Below are positions 22,606-35,800 of a stretch of DNA of 64,000 nt, in pieces. The notes below the pieces were generated by a model. The model had not been told where the DNA came from, searched no databases, and saw only the letters and a program-made list of their open reading frames with translations. The stretch's first letter is position 1. Each line of letters starts with the position of its first letter. The stretch covers positions 4,387,501 to 4,451,500 of the forward strand of contig JAYKKT010000059.1 of the NCBI GenBank assembly GCA_036023115.1. Reading direction: 5' to 3'. This DNA comes from Brasenia schreberi (Eukaryota > Streptophyta > Magnoliopsida > Nymphaeales > Cabombaceae). Both the position numbers and the translations under genes were made by a program.

Positions 22606-22874
22606 TATACTCAATGCATATTGTAATAGTCGAAAAAAAATCGTGCACTTAAATGCATTGGAGCCTATCACTTTACAAAATTTATTATAGTGAAACTTAT
22701 ATTTTTTTTATGTTGTGGATTATATATGCACTTAAATTTAGTAGTATAAGATTTCTAGTATTCTTACAAGGATAGTATGATGTTAGTAGAGAGTCTTATT
22801 GTAACACAACTTTGACAATGCATACACATAGAGAGGTAAATAATGTGAACATGTTTTGTTTATATAAATTAAAT

Positions 22875-22878
<4 letters not shown>

Positions 22879-22930
<52 letters not shown>
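22879..22930. repeat. (AT)n(AG)n microsatellite
   Basis: Compound AT then AG dinucleotide array. Confidence 0.95.
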
Positions 22931-22931
<1 letters not shown>

Positions 22932-23080
22932 CTAGATTCTATCTTCTCATTACTTTTAAGTAGCATGAGTATAATTTTAAAATTTTTAAAAGTTCAAAGG
23001 ATATTTTTATTACACTCATGCTACCCAAAAATAATAAATGAACACGAGTGAGTAGGTATGAGTGTGGACAAGATCCAATC

Positions 23081-23221
<141 letters not shown>

Positions 23222-25222
23222 AACTGGATATTTGATTCAACTACATACCAAACGTATCATTTTTCATGCAATGCAACTACAGTGGTACTGCTCGGATAAG
23301 TTGGCGAATAAACCGTGAACGAGATTAGGTGAGCTTCTAATATTCAGAATATCGCCGGTGCATTATTGCGTCCAAATAAATACGCAGTAGTTAATGACGA
23401 TCCATTATGAGGATGATTGCTTAGGGACATTCTCTTGTGGGCAACATGCCTTTCGATCTTGTTGGCTTTGATTATGACTTGCCCAACCACGCAAGTCATG
23501 AAGACAATTCAACTGAAAAGAACTTCATACTCATGGTGATCTTGAACCCCACCCAAATACACACTGGTCTGGTCCTGAGCAACCCAAAGCAACCTTTGAG
23601 GAAAAAAAGTCGGGTCGGGTTCCATAGATCCAAAAACTGGAAAAAGTCCTCCCATCAGCAATACTAGTTTGATCGAGGGATACAGTTTCGATAGGCATTC
23701 TATCAGTAAAAATATTAAATTATTTATGTTTAACTAATAAAATACTCGGAAGTGCTCGTCGAGTGTCCCTGCTAGTTGTGCAATGGGGCGGGTCGAAGAC
23801 CGGTATACCTATACCTGCCTCATATCCGAACCTCGTCCATGTGCCCGGTGCGACCTAACCCCATACATGGCGGGTATGGGTTTGGGTCTTGGCCTTTTTC
23901 TCTCAGTGGGCAACATAGTTCCCTATACTCCATTTCTGTCCCTAATAACATCGTTACAAATTAAACGTATATCAGTTAAAATCAAAATATTCCTACCTTT
24001 AACAATACCGGAAAAAAAATGTTATGATTAGGTAGTTAAAAAACAAGAAATTCAATATCGTTATGAAACCTCAATCTTCTAAGCAAAACAATATACATAT
24101 ATATATATGCAGTTTTGATTTCCTCGAAACCTTGAACCGGATTCTGGTTCTGAGAACCATCGGCTCCAAGGTGATTCCAATTTGAATCCAAAATGGTTCG
24201 AAACCATTATGTATAAAATTCTAAACTTGAAATCTTAAGGAATATATAATATATATAGTAATAATAATAGGTGTCAGTTTATTGATGGCAAAAGCTCTAT
24301 TATCACGAGGCTGAACAATAGCCTCCATCACGGGGAGGCTGACAACGGGCGAGAACCGAAAAGGGAGTGGAGGAGTGGAACCGGAAGGGCCTTGATGCCC
24401 AAATGGATTGGGCCCCGGTCAAGGCGGTTCGGATTATGGTTTCAGTTCAGTTTTTGAAAACATGGAACCGTACCCGAATCATAGGCTCCCAGTTTTGGTT
24501 ACAGTTTCAAATCTGATTCTGACCGATTCGGTTTTGATTTGAACCGGTCATGTCCATATGTATGTACGAGACCAAGTATGTGCCGTATTCATGTTATCAT
24601 ATACCCACTCCATACCGTCCAACGCAATTCCCGTATCCGAACCCGGTAAAAGCGGGTAATACCTGGCCCATTCGAATCGGGTTGTATCGGGTCCTATGAA
24701 TCGTGCCGATATTGCTGACATCAGATTTTTGGAACGCTTCAATACAAGGCCAAGTTTGGAAATTCATAAAACATGAGCATGATCAATGACATTTTCATGG
24801 ATAGAGTCATTCAGAATGAATCGTAGGACGTGAATCAACCGTACGTTACCGTTGCAGTTGTTGGGCGCACGCCAGATGTAAGAGTATCTAATGATTCGTT
24901 CCTTGCCTCTTGGATCCTCGATTTATGAAGAAATGCCAAAACGGAACCTCCTTTACACCATGTTACAGAAATTTGCATTGAAAGCTTGTTTGTGGTTTCG
25001 ATCCAGGGAGAAATCCATCTGGAGTTAAATCCGAATTCTTCCATGAGAAAAACAGAAATTGCGTTTTCAGATTAGATCCAGACTCGAATAATAATGTATA
25101 TGGACCTGTTGATTGATCTCACCTTGTTTAGACCCAGATCCTACATTTGGATTCTATTGCCAGAGTCCACACTCTATGTCTTAGGATCTCTAAAACAATA
25201 CCTGATCCCAAAGGAAAATCCA

Positions 25223-25415
25223 AACAACAACAACAACAACTAAGCCTTTTCTCATACTAGACAGAGTAGACTACATGGATTCTTTGTTTCCACAAAGCCC
25301 TATCATGTGCCATATTAATAAGTTAGAATAATTCTTTATTTTTCTTCCCAACACTTTTTGGGTCGTTCTCTTCCTCTTTTAATACTTTCAAAATATATTT
25401 TTCATACCTTCTTAC
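25223..25415 (-). mobile_element. RTE LINE 3'-end fragment
   Basis: Minus-strand terminus and tail (aacaacaacaactaagcctt) followed by about 170 bp of the C-terminal segment, decayed. Confidence 0.85.
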
Positions 25416-26809
25416 GGGTATGAACTTGGGTCACAACCTAATCATGTTTCTACATTGAAATTCTAGTTGAATCAAGGCTTGGTATACTCTTAATAAACCA
25501 TACCCGTACATTATTTGAATTACAAAACACGGTGTCGATACATATCAAATCCTTACCCAACCGTGATCTCCATGCATTGTGCATAGACTAAGTTTGCACC
25601 GAACATGACTCGTAGACACCCATCAACATAGTGGATCCATATCCAATTGGGAACATGCAATGCAGGGGAATTTGTGGTACATATAAAACGGGTATGTGGA
25701 ACCATAATTGGATATGGATCCACTATCATCAAATCCATATGAGACCCGTTTACGGCCATTCCAAGTCCCAAAGAGCACGTTTGACCTACCAGAAAAACAA
25801 CAGGGTAAAATAGGAAACTGCGTTCAGGGGAAGCGTTAGGGTCACGTGTTGACCACACTTTCCACGCGGGCCCCACACCGCAGATAACTTAACCATGGTT
25901 AGTGGATGCGGGTTAAGAGTCGCCATGTCAGCACCCGACAGAATGAAGCCCCCATGAGAGGGCAGTGGTGGACCTGTCCCAGAATATTCAACGGATTTGA
26001 GTTTCCGCCTTCGAATCCGCCAACGCTGCTTTTCACTGATAATTAAGCTGGCCTATACGATAAGTAGCGCCGCTTATCAATTTATAAGTCGGTGGGCGCA
26101 GCAATTGCATCGAAGAACGCGAGAGAAGGTAATCTCTCTCTCTCTCCTCGACGACCGCCATTGATGAGGTGGGAGGGAGGCGTTCGCCCTTGCTCTCTAC
26201 GAGAATTGAGTTTCTCGTTTTCTTGTTTGGTGTGATTGTTTCGGTTCCTTGTTAGTAGCGCCTCTTGGTTCTTTGTTTTGTTGCTTCTCCTGAAATGCTT
26301 GTTGGGCTTGTCTTTTTTTTTTTTGTCTTTCCCGCGTTTTTTTGGGTGGTTTCTCTCGTCGATCAACCTGGGGAATTTCGTCTTGTTTGACCTTCTTTTG
26401 AGATTTAAGTTTCTGGTTTACCTAGTGCTCTGTTTTATTGGGAACGGGATGTCGAATTTTTTTTCCGTGATGCAGGAAGTTTCGAAAACCCTAACACTCC
26501 GAGTTGTTTGATGGAGTTGTTTAGGTCTATCAGAGGGTCTATGTTTTCGCCGGTTTTCGGCGGGGTGGAGCCGTTCTAAGAGTGGTAATTTAGGGCTTCT
26601 CGTTTGATTATTGAAGTTAGTCTCCGAACTTGGTTAGATTTGCTTGCTTCGTCGTGTTTCCTCATTAATTATTTTTCTCTACCGTTTCAGAATTGATCTG
26701 TATTTATTTTCTGTTTGTTGATTGAACAGGGAATGACGGTCGGTGGCTGAGAACTTGTTCCTCTCCGGTTTCTGATTTAAAGCTTTTGCCAAATTGGAAA
26801 TTTCTGGAG

Positions 26810-29800
26810 ATGACGTCGTTAAGCAGAGAATTGGTGTTCCTCATACTGCAATTTCTCGATGAGGAGAAATTCAAGGATTCCGTTCACAGGTGAGTTGTAA
26901 TTTTCGCTTAAAGGGATGAGTTTTTGATTATTTACCGCTTTCCGGCTTTATGAAATTGGAGGCATTTCTGAAGAGAGGTGGGCTGATTGTGTGATGCTCA
27001 GGCTTGAACAGGAATCCGGTTTCTTCTTCAACATGAAGTACTTTGAGGACAAAGCGCAGGCAGGTGAGTGGGATGAGGTCGAGCGGTACCTTTCGGGATT
27101 CACGAAGGTTGACGACAACCGATACTCAATGAAGATATTCTTCGAGATCAGAAAACAGAAATATCTGGAAGCATTGGATAGGTACAAAATTTTGGCGGTG
27201 TTTCTGATTCATTGAATTCAATAAGGGTTGCTGTTGTTTCTGACCGTTTGTTCAAATATTTTCTTTTTCACTAATTCCACTTCTCTTTTGAACCCGTGTG
27301 CAGGCAGGACCGGGCAAAAGCAGTGGAGATTTTGGTGAAGGATTTGAAAGTGTTTTCTACTTTCAATGAAGACCTGTACAAGGAGATCACCCAACTTCTG
27401 ACGTTGGAGAACTTCAGGTGCCCTTGTCTTCCCTGCTGTTGTCCATCAGTAAAGTCCGTGTCTACATCATAGATGATTATTGTGAAGGATAAAGCCTAAA
27501 TAACTAACTATTGCCATTCATTTAGTTCATCAAGCTTTATTGTTGTTCATGGGTTTCTGTATATCCATTCAGCCTGTGGTTCATCATATAAATTACAAAG
27601 CATAGAGATCCACTCTATGAATTTTATCATTGTGAATCTCTATAAATACCAAGTATAGGCTTTTAGTGTAGTTAGCCTCTTCTGCTATTTACGTCTGCAA
27701 TGTCAATCAATGTCTCACTCTCACCACCACCACCAACAACAACAACTAAGCCTTTTCCCATACTAGACAATGTCTCACTCTCACCATTCCACTTTTTGGT
27801 CAGTGATTATATAAGCAATTTCACTTTGTCTATATATCTTGTTAGGATCGTCTAGCTTGATTTTGATATTCCTAGAATTAACTTGTGGGCAGGATTCAGG
27901 AAAGATCTCCCATCGTTTACTGCTAACTCTAAATACCTTATTAATCTCCCAAGGATTTATCAAAAGTATAAAAGTGACATGTCTAGTGTCCTTTGAAGTG
28001 TCCATGTCACTAAGGGTGCTCGATGAGTTATTCATTTGTGTGCCTGTGGCTTTCATCTAGGCATCCATGTCTAGACTTGGATAAGTTGCGAATGTCAGGT
28101 TATACAAGTCGGTATCATTGTTCTCATCTCGAGGTTTGGGGGAGGTGTCATCAAATGAAGATAGACTGGAAAGAGCCAAGTGGTACCACTATTTTCATTT
28201 TCTAGGCTACCATCCTTGGCAGTTTCTATGTAGTTTATGATCTTGATGAACAGTTTAAATTGAATTTAGATTAGAAGTTTGATGTGGATGTATTGAAGTG
28301 TGTGCACTTTCACAAGGTCGGGATGCTGTTCATTTTTTAGAGTATAGGTCCTTCGGGTGACTACTTTTTGAAAGACTTCAATAGGGAATTTACTAGAGCT
28401 CAGGCTGAAAATTGTCGAGGGACTTCAACAGTGACTGTGAAGTAAAACACTCAGTCACATACAAGAACATTTAAACACATCGTTGTTTTCATTTATGTAT
28501 GTGTTCTGATAATCAATTTAGGCATTATCCTGTTGTATGACACAATGCAATAAAATTGTATATGGGTATCTAGACTAATATGATCCAGGTGCCTCTGTCA
28601 TTTGCACCATTTATCAGTGCGTGTTATACCTTATCATGCAACATTATCATACAATATTTTGATTTTTCTGTTTATTATTTGTTAATTTATTTTCAAAAAT
28701 TTAGAAATTAGAAAGACTTGCAGGACTATATGAGTTGTCACAGACAATATTTCCTGTATTACATTTGTTTAATGTTATTTCACATTCTTCAACTACCAAT
28801 TATTTTCCCCAAGATTTATCAGAAACCCAAAAGTTCCTGTCTTGGTTTGCTGGCGCATATGATTGCGATCAATGTATGTGGCCTTAAATTTGGTGATATG
28901 AGCTAATTACACATGACGACCATGGGGAAGATGATGGTAAACAAGAAATTCTGTATGTACACAGGAATACATGATGTGCATCATTTTGAGGGTTTACCCT
29001 CACATAGTCAGTCCCAATGCGGAACTAGAAAACATTCTGTGGTAAGGTGAAGTTAACTTGGGCGAATTTAGGTGAGGCAGTATATATACCTTTTAAGAAA
29101 ACTAGGATTGCTTGTATACTTTTTCATTTGGACTTTCTCATGTTTTGAAGGAGGTGTCCGCCTATCAACCTAGGTATGGAGGAGGGTTGCAATCGGCAGC
29201 CAACAATCAGCATGTGATTTTGTTGGATGTTCATAAGGGTGTGCGATATTTGCAGTACTAATGTACTGGATCCCGTGAGAAATTCACATTATTAATCATC
29301 TTGGGCTAAAATTATACTAGGATGGGTGATATTCTAGGAAGTCCTCATCCTCTGTTCTTCCCTCTAGTTGGACCCACCTTGAAAGAAGCTTGATTAAGGT
29401 TAAAGATGCAGGAAAACATGCTACAAGTTTTCAACGTGCTGGAAGAATCATGCACTTTTCTGCTAATGTTGGAATAGCTCTTCAGGATACTCTTGTCGGA
29501 TTCCACATAAGATGGGATTAGAAGCACATGTACAGAATGCAGTCAATATGGTATACGGTTGTAGATGCTGAACTATTTTGGAAATGTAATAAATGCTTGC
29601 AATTTTGGTAAAGCGTGGCTCCAATAAACAAACAGCCACTTCGGTTTGGTCACAGGCGTGATGGGTCATCATACCTGTTTAGTAGATTACAGTAATCGCA
29701 AGTTTCAGGGTCTGGTCACTGACAAGTGGTGAATCTCAAAACGATATTTCCTGGAAATTCTTCTTTAAGTCCTTTCACCGAGATAGGGTGGTCTTGTGCT

Positions 29801-32800
29801 TGAAATCCTAATTGAGAAAGTTGGTGTATCACAGGGACAACCGCAACTTGCCAAAATTGTCCAGATATCAACCTCAGATTAGAAGTTATCACAACAGTGC
29901 CTGATATAGATAAATAAATAATTGTGTGTGTATGTGTAAAAGATAACATTCTCATCTTTCCATGTAGTTCTCCTATCTGGACTTCGATTTATTTTTCTTT
30001 TCTGCTGAGATGTATTTGAGGTAGTACATGTGTCAATTCATCTCATAATTTAGGAGAAGTTGATCTATAAGCGGACCTATGTGCTAAAACCTGTTGACAT
30101 GATGGGAAAGTTTTGCATGTTGTCAATCTGCGAAAGTTTTGCAAATAATCTTCACAAATTGGTTTGAAGTATCTGTTTATTTTGCTTATACTTTGCAGAC
30201 AATGGGCAAGTTGGTCTGCTTTGTGAAAAAGTGCAAACCACGATTTCAGAAATGGTAATTCATCCGTGGTTTTGAGGTGAATTCAGTTTTTTGACAAAAT
30301 GACCTTATCGTTTCTAGACTCAAGTATGATAACTTATTCTAACCTTAATATTATCAATGTCTCTAGATAGTCTAACCTCTGAATTGCCTCTACGCTATGT
30401 TGATGTGAAGAGAGTTGATTTGATTATTTTTGAACATTTCATTCCACTCCATTTGACTATTCATGGCCTTTTTTGGTGTATCAAATATAATGTGGAGGTC
30501 TATTTTGGATCCCTTGAATGTTTTTGTGGGCATAGATATGATCATGTGAATTCTGTTTCTTCTTTTCAAGAAATCATTACTAGAATCTGTGTGGAAGCCT
30601 GTAGCTCTGTTCATAAACTGTACCTACTTGAACTGGTTTTCCATGTTCTACATGCAGGGAAAATGAACAATTGTCAAAGTATGGAGATACAAAGTCGGCT
30701 AGAAGCATTATGCTAGTAGAACTTAAAAAGCTCATAGAGGCAAACCCATTGTTTCGAGAGAAGCTAGCCTTTCCCACTTTAAAAGCTTCAAGGTTGAGAA
30801 CTCTAATCAATCAGAGGTATGTATTATGGATGTCTGTACATAATCTAAGTTATCCTTAATGGCTTCTCAAGAAAGCTATTTAACTTCTAATTATTTTCTT
30901 GGATAGTTCTTTTTTTTAGTAGATTATGGGAGCTAACAAACAACAACCAAGCCTTTTCCCATACTAGATGGGGTCGGCTATATGTATTCTTCGTTTCCAT
31001 CGAGCCCTATCATGTCATGCTGGCAGTTAACTCAACATGAACTAGATCATTTTTTATTGTTTCTTTCTAACACTTTTGTGGTATTTCTCTTCCTCTTTTA
31101 ACATTTCACAATCTAGTTTTTCATACCTTCTTACTAGAGTTTCTTTTGGTCATTTTTCTACGTTCCAAACCATCTTAAACAATTTCCCCTCATTTTATCT
31201 TCTATTGGTACTACTCCCAATTAGTTTATAATAACCTCGTTATGTATACGGTCTTTTCTTGTATGACCACTCATCCATTTCAATATCTTCATTTATGCCA
31301 CAAACATATTTTGTACATGTTAATGATTAAGTGCCCAACATTCAAAACCATAAAAATAACATAGAATACCAGCATTAATTTTATGTGTAATATCTCCATC
31401 ATTTTTTCCATCACTCTGAAAAATTAATCCTAGGTATTTAAAACTTTCCTTGTGAGGGATGCAATATGTTAATCTTAATTTTTATAGCCTCTGAAGTAAT
31501 CAAAGGATCAAACTTGCATTCCATATATTTTGTCTTCGTTCTACTAAGTCAGAAGCCTTTACTTTCTAATATTTCTCTATATTGTTCTAATTTCCTATTA
31601 ACTTTTTTCATAGACTCATCCACTAATCCAATGCCATTTGTAAATAACATACGTCAAGGTACTTCATCTTAAATATATTTTGTTAACTCATCAAGGAATA
31701 ATATAAATAAATATGGACTTAAAGCAAATCCTTGATGTAACCCAATATTAATTTCAAAGTCTCTCTTAGAATATTTTATACTTCTATAGGAATATTGTCT
31801 GGTCTAATAGATTTACCAACTTTCATATGTTTAAGAGCCTCTTTGACTTCACTATTTTTAATATGTCGGTATAAATTACAGTTTATATACTTTTCTAATT
31901 TGTTTAACTCTCTTAAACTAATACTAACATATGTATTTTCGTTAAAAGGCTTATAGAAATAATTTTTTCATCTATTTTTTATATCATCATTTCCCACTAG
32001 AATCTTATCATCCTCATCTTTGATACATCTAACAAAAGTAAAATCCTTAGTTTTTGATGCCTAATCTTAATTATCCTAAAAATATCTCTTTTACCTTCTT
32101 TTGAGTTAAGCTTTTACATAAATCCTCTCAAATATTTTTGCTTCACTAATGAACTTTTTCGCCTTTTTCTTTACTTTCTTATAAGCCTCATAAGTTTTAT
32201 TGGTCTTCTTAGCATAATGCAATTTGTATTGTGCTTAATTTTATCTTACACTACTTCACTCCACCACCAAGCTTTCTTTTGTGTCAGTACACCTCCCTTA
32301 GATTCACCTAATATATTTTTTGTCACTTTTCTAATATGCATAGCCATATTGTTCCACATATCAAAAGGTGAATTTTTTGTTCAAATGTATCTTCTCTCAC
32401 TTTTGAAGTTCCACAATTTAGTCTTTATGTACCCTTTTTTTCTCTATGCACATTTTACCACAAAATCCTTAATTAAAAGTCGATATTAGATAATTAAGCT
32501 TTCTCCAAGAATTACCTTACAATCTTTACAACACAATCTATTTTTTTTCTACAAACAAAATAATCAATTTGTGTTTGTAACAAACCACTCTTATAAATAA
32601 TTAAATATTCGTATCGTTTTTTGAAGATTGTGTTGGCTATAAAGAGATCATATGCCATAACAAAATTTAAAATCTCCCTACCTTCCTCATTTAAATCCCC
32701 AAAACCATACTTTTCATGAATACCTTTATATCCTAATGCCTCTTTACCGACATGTCCATTTAAGTCTCCTTCCAAACAAATCATCTCTCTTTGTGAAATT

Positions 32801-35800
32801 TGTTGAATTAACTTATCTAACTCCTCTCAAAATACTTTCTTTATACTATCTTCTAGTCCTATTTACGGTGCATATGCACAAACTATATTCAAAGCCTTTA
32901 TCCCTAGCACTAATTTCACAATCATAATTCAGTTCCCGTATCATTGTATATCTACTACACTATTCTTTAAATCTTTATTTATAATAGTACCAACTCCATT
33001 TCAAGTCTTTTCTTTTCTTAAGTACCTATTTTTAAAACTTATATTCTCAATCTTCTTTGCTTTTCTCCAATGTACTTTGTTTCTTTTAAACATAGAATAT
33101 TAATCTTTCTCTTAATCATAGTATCTACCACCTCTATTAGTTTGCCGGTCAATGTTCCGATATTTCAAGTACCAATACAAATCTTATTATCTAGCACTAA
33201 CTTCCTTACCTCTCGCATCCGTCTATGCTCTCTACAATTTGTTCACTATATTCGAGTGACAATGTAGCATAACTATCATGATGTGGAAACACATAATTTG
33301 GATTCTGTAGATAAATCCAATAAAGTTTTATGTTGATTGTCTAAAGCCTAACGTAACCCTCTTTCTTTATTTGGGCTTGAGACCGGTCATGCAAGGGTGA
33401 TAGCTTACATGGGATTATGTGAGCTAATTTTATCTTATTGCTGATGTATGGATCACCTTTTGTTTGTTACTATGATATCTGACTTTGATCATCTTTTTTC
33501 TTTTCAGTTGGTGTACTTATGTTATTTTCCCCCTACAGTTTGAACTGGCAGCATCAACTCTGTAAGAATCCCAGACCAAACCCAGATATCAAGACGTTGT
33601 TCACTGATCATTCATGTCAGCCTCCAAATGGAGCCCGAATCCCAACACCTGTCACTGTTCCAATTGCAGCTGGGCTGAAGGCTCCTGCCTATACAGCACT
33701 CAGTGCTCATGGGGTATGGTTTTCGAGCTTACTGTGTATGGTGTTTTCCCATATATCATATTCTGGAACTGAACAAGGTTCAGGAAATATTTTTTTAATG
33801 CAAAGTACTGGATTTAAGTAAGAAATTGTAGCATGAGTATTTTTCATGATATTATGTGATAAATAAAACAAAATACAGCATCTGTGCCTATGATTTTGAC
33901 TATATTTTTTTCCATAATCTTTGATGCCTGCAGCCTTTCCCTCCAACAGCGCCAGCAGCCAATGCAAATACTTTAACTGGTTGGATGGCAAATGCTAGCG
34001 CTTCTTCTACTGTCCAGTCAGCTGTAGTTGCTCCGAGTGCAATTCCAGTTCCACCAAACCAAGGTTGATATCACATTCCTGCTGAAAGCGGTCTGGGGTT
34101 GTTCTTATTGGGATCTCCTTTTAGTGATACGTTCTTACACTATGGCCAACTTACTGATTAGACAGGATAAGAGAAAAGCTTTTTCTTTACGGAAGACTCT
34201 CCTTTTGCAGCACAAATGCAGTTGCAGCTTTTTGCACAACTGTATTTTCTTCTCTTCTTTCCTATATAGGGAGAAAAGTGCATCTTTTGAGTACATGCAT
34301 CCAAGAAAAGTTGTCGATGATGTGATCTTAATACTCATTGACGTCTAAGGGAAGCAACTCTTTATATTCTTCGAATGAAAGGTTATGACATCCTTCTTTT
34401 GGTTTTGACAGTCTCTCTTTTGAAACGTCCTCGAACTCCCCCAAATGCTTTAAGTATGGAGTACCAAAGTACTGACTCTGAACAACTTATGAAGCGTCTC
34501 CGCTCCACATCTCAAACTGTGGATGAGGTTGGTCTCACATTGTATTGACCTACACTTTTCTTTCTCATATCGGTTCATCAATCTAATGCTTTATGACATT
34601 CTTGTGTTTTCTTCTGTTTTGTGCAGGTAACATATCCAAGTCCAGTTTCACAATCGACTTGGTCACTGGAGGATCTCCCCAGAACAGTTGCTCGTACTTT
34701 TAACCAAGGCTCTGCAGTCACAAGCATGGATTTCCACCCTACACATCAAACGTTGCTTCTTGGTAAATGAACATAGCATTGTTTAATATTTTGTGCTGTG
34801 GTGTTTGATAATTTTAATGTTTCATTTGGTTGGTCTTTCGACAGTTGGTTCTAGTAACGGTGAAGTGACCTTATGGGAAGTTGGTTCTAGGGAAAGGCTG
34901 TTAAGCAAACCGTTCAAGATAAGAGATATGGCTGCATGCTCGTTACCATTCCAGGTTCTTATAATACATCTGGAAATAAGTGATTTCGCTTTTTGGAAAT
35001 GCTTAATAGTGGAAAAAACCTTCCTTGTTGGTCACAACTAGGAAGATCAAGTTTTTGTTTTCATATATACTACACAACAGTCATGAATGCCTCAGCATGC
35101 CCGCGTGCAGACACTATTACTTGTCGGTGGTTGACACGTTCATCATGCTATTATATCCCTCACAAATGGAAGTACTGCATTCTGCTATTTAACTTTTACC
35201 ATAAGTCTTATGGTAATCCATTAATACCATGTTATTATGTAGTTATGCTTGTTAGAAGTAATAGGTTGAACTAAAATAGTACAGTTGAAATATTTTAGTG
35301 TAATGAATTTTCTAAGAACAATACGAAGTCCTCAAGTGTATTCTTCACTTGAACCTCCAAGAACATTTATAAAGCTCAAATATTTAGCTTTCACCAAGAT
35401 GCAATCACTCTCGGAGGGTGAACTCATAGCACATGAAAATATATCTATTTCATTTATGTATCAAGCTTGAGATAGTACAAGGGGGATGCCATAATATTTA
35501 TAGGCAGTAACAAGCATACAACAGGGCCAAGATTGGCCCAAACAGTCAAATGGCTTGCTAACTAGCCGCTGTACATATTCTAACAGTTAATTACAATTAA
35601 AATGAAAAGGAAAAAAGGCATAATTTTATTATAATTTACAATTGCAAGCTTTATAAGTTTGTGAGCAGAAGCCTGTTCTTTATTTCTTGAGATGAGTACA
35701 GAATGACCAAAAGGTGCTCTCTCTCTCTCTCTTAAATATCTGAACCAGTATGGGGAAGGTGAATTGTTTGTTCGCCTGATACTTATTTCAAAGGAACTTT

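Noticed and set aside
30357..30716. 119-codon frame just before TOPLESS exon 4
   Set aside because: Intron sequence running into the exon in the wrong frame.
34028..34348. 106-codon frame in TOPLESS intron 6
   Set aside because: Starts in exon 6 out of frame and is intron sequence; no domain content.
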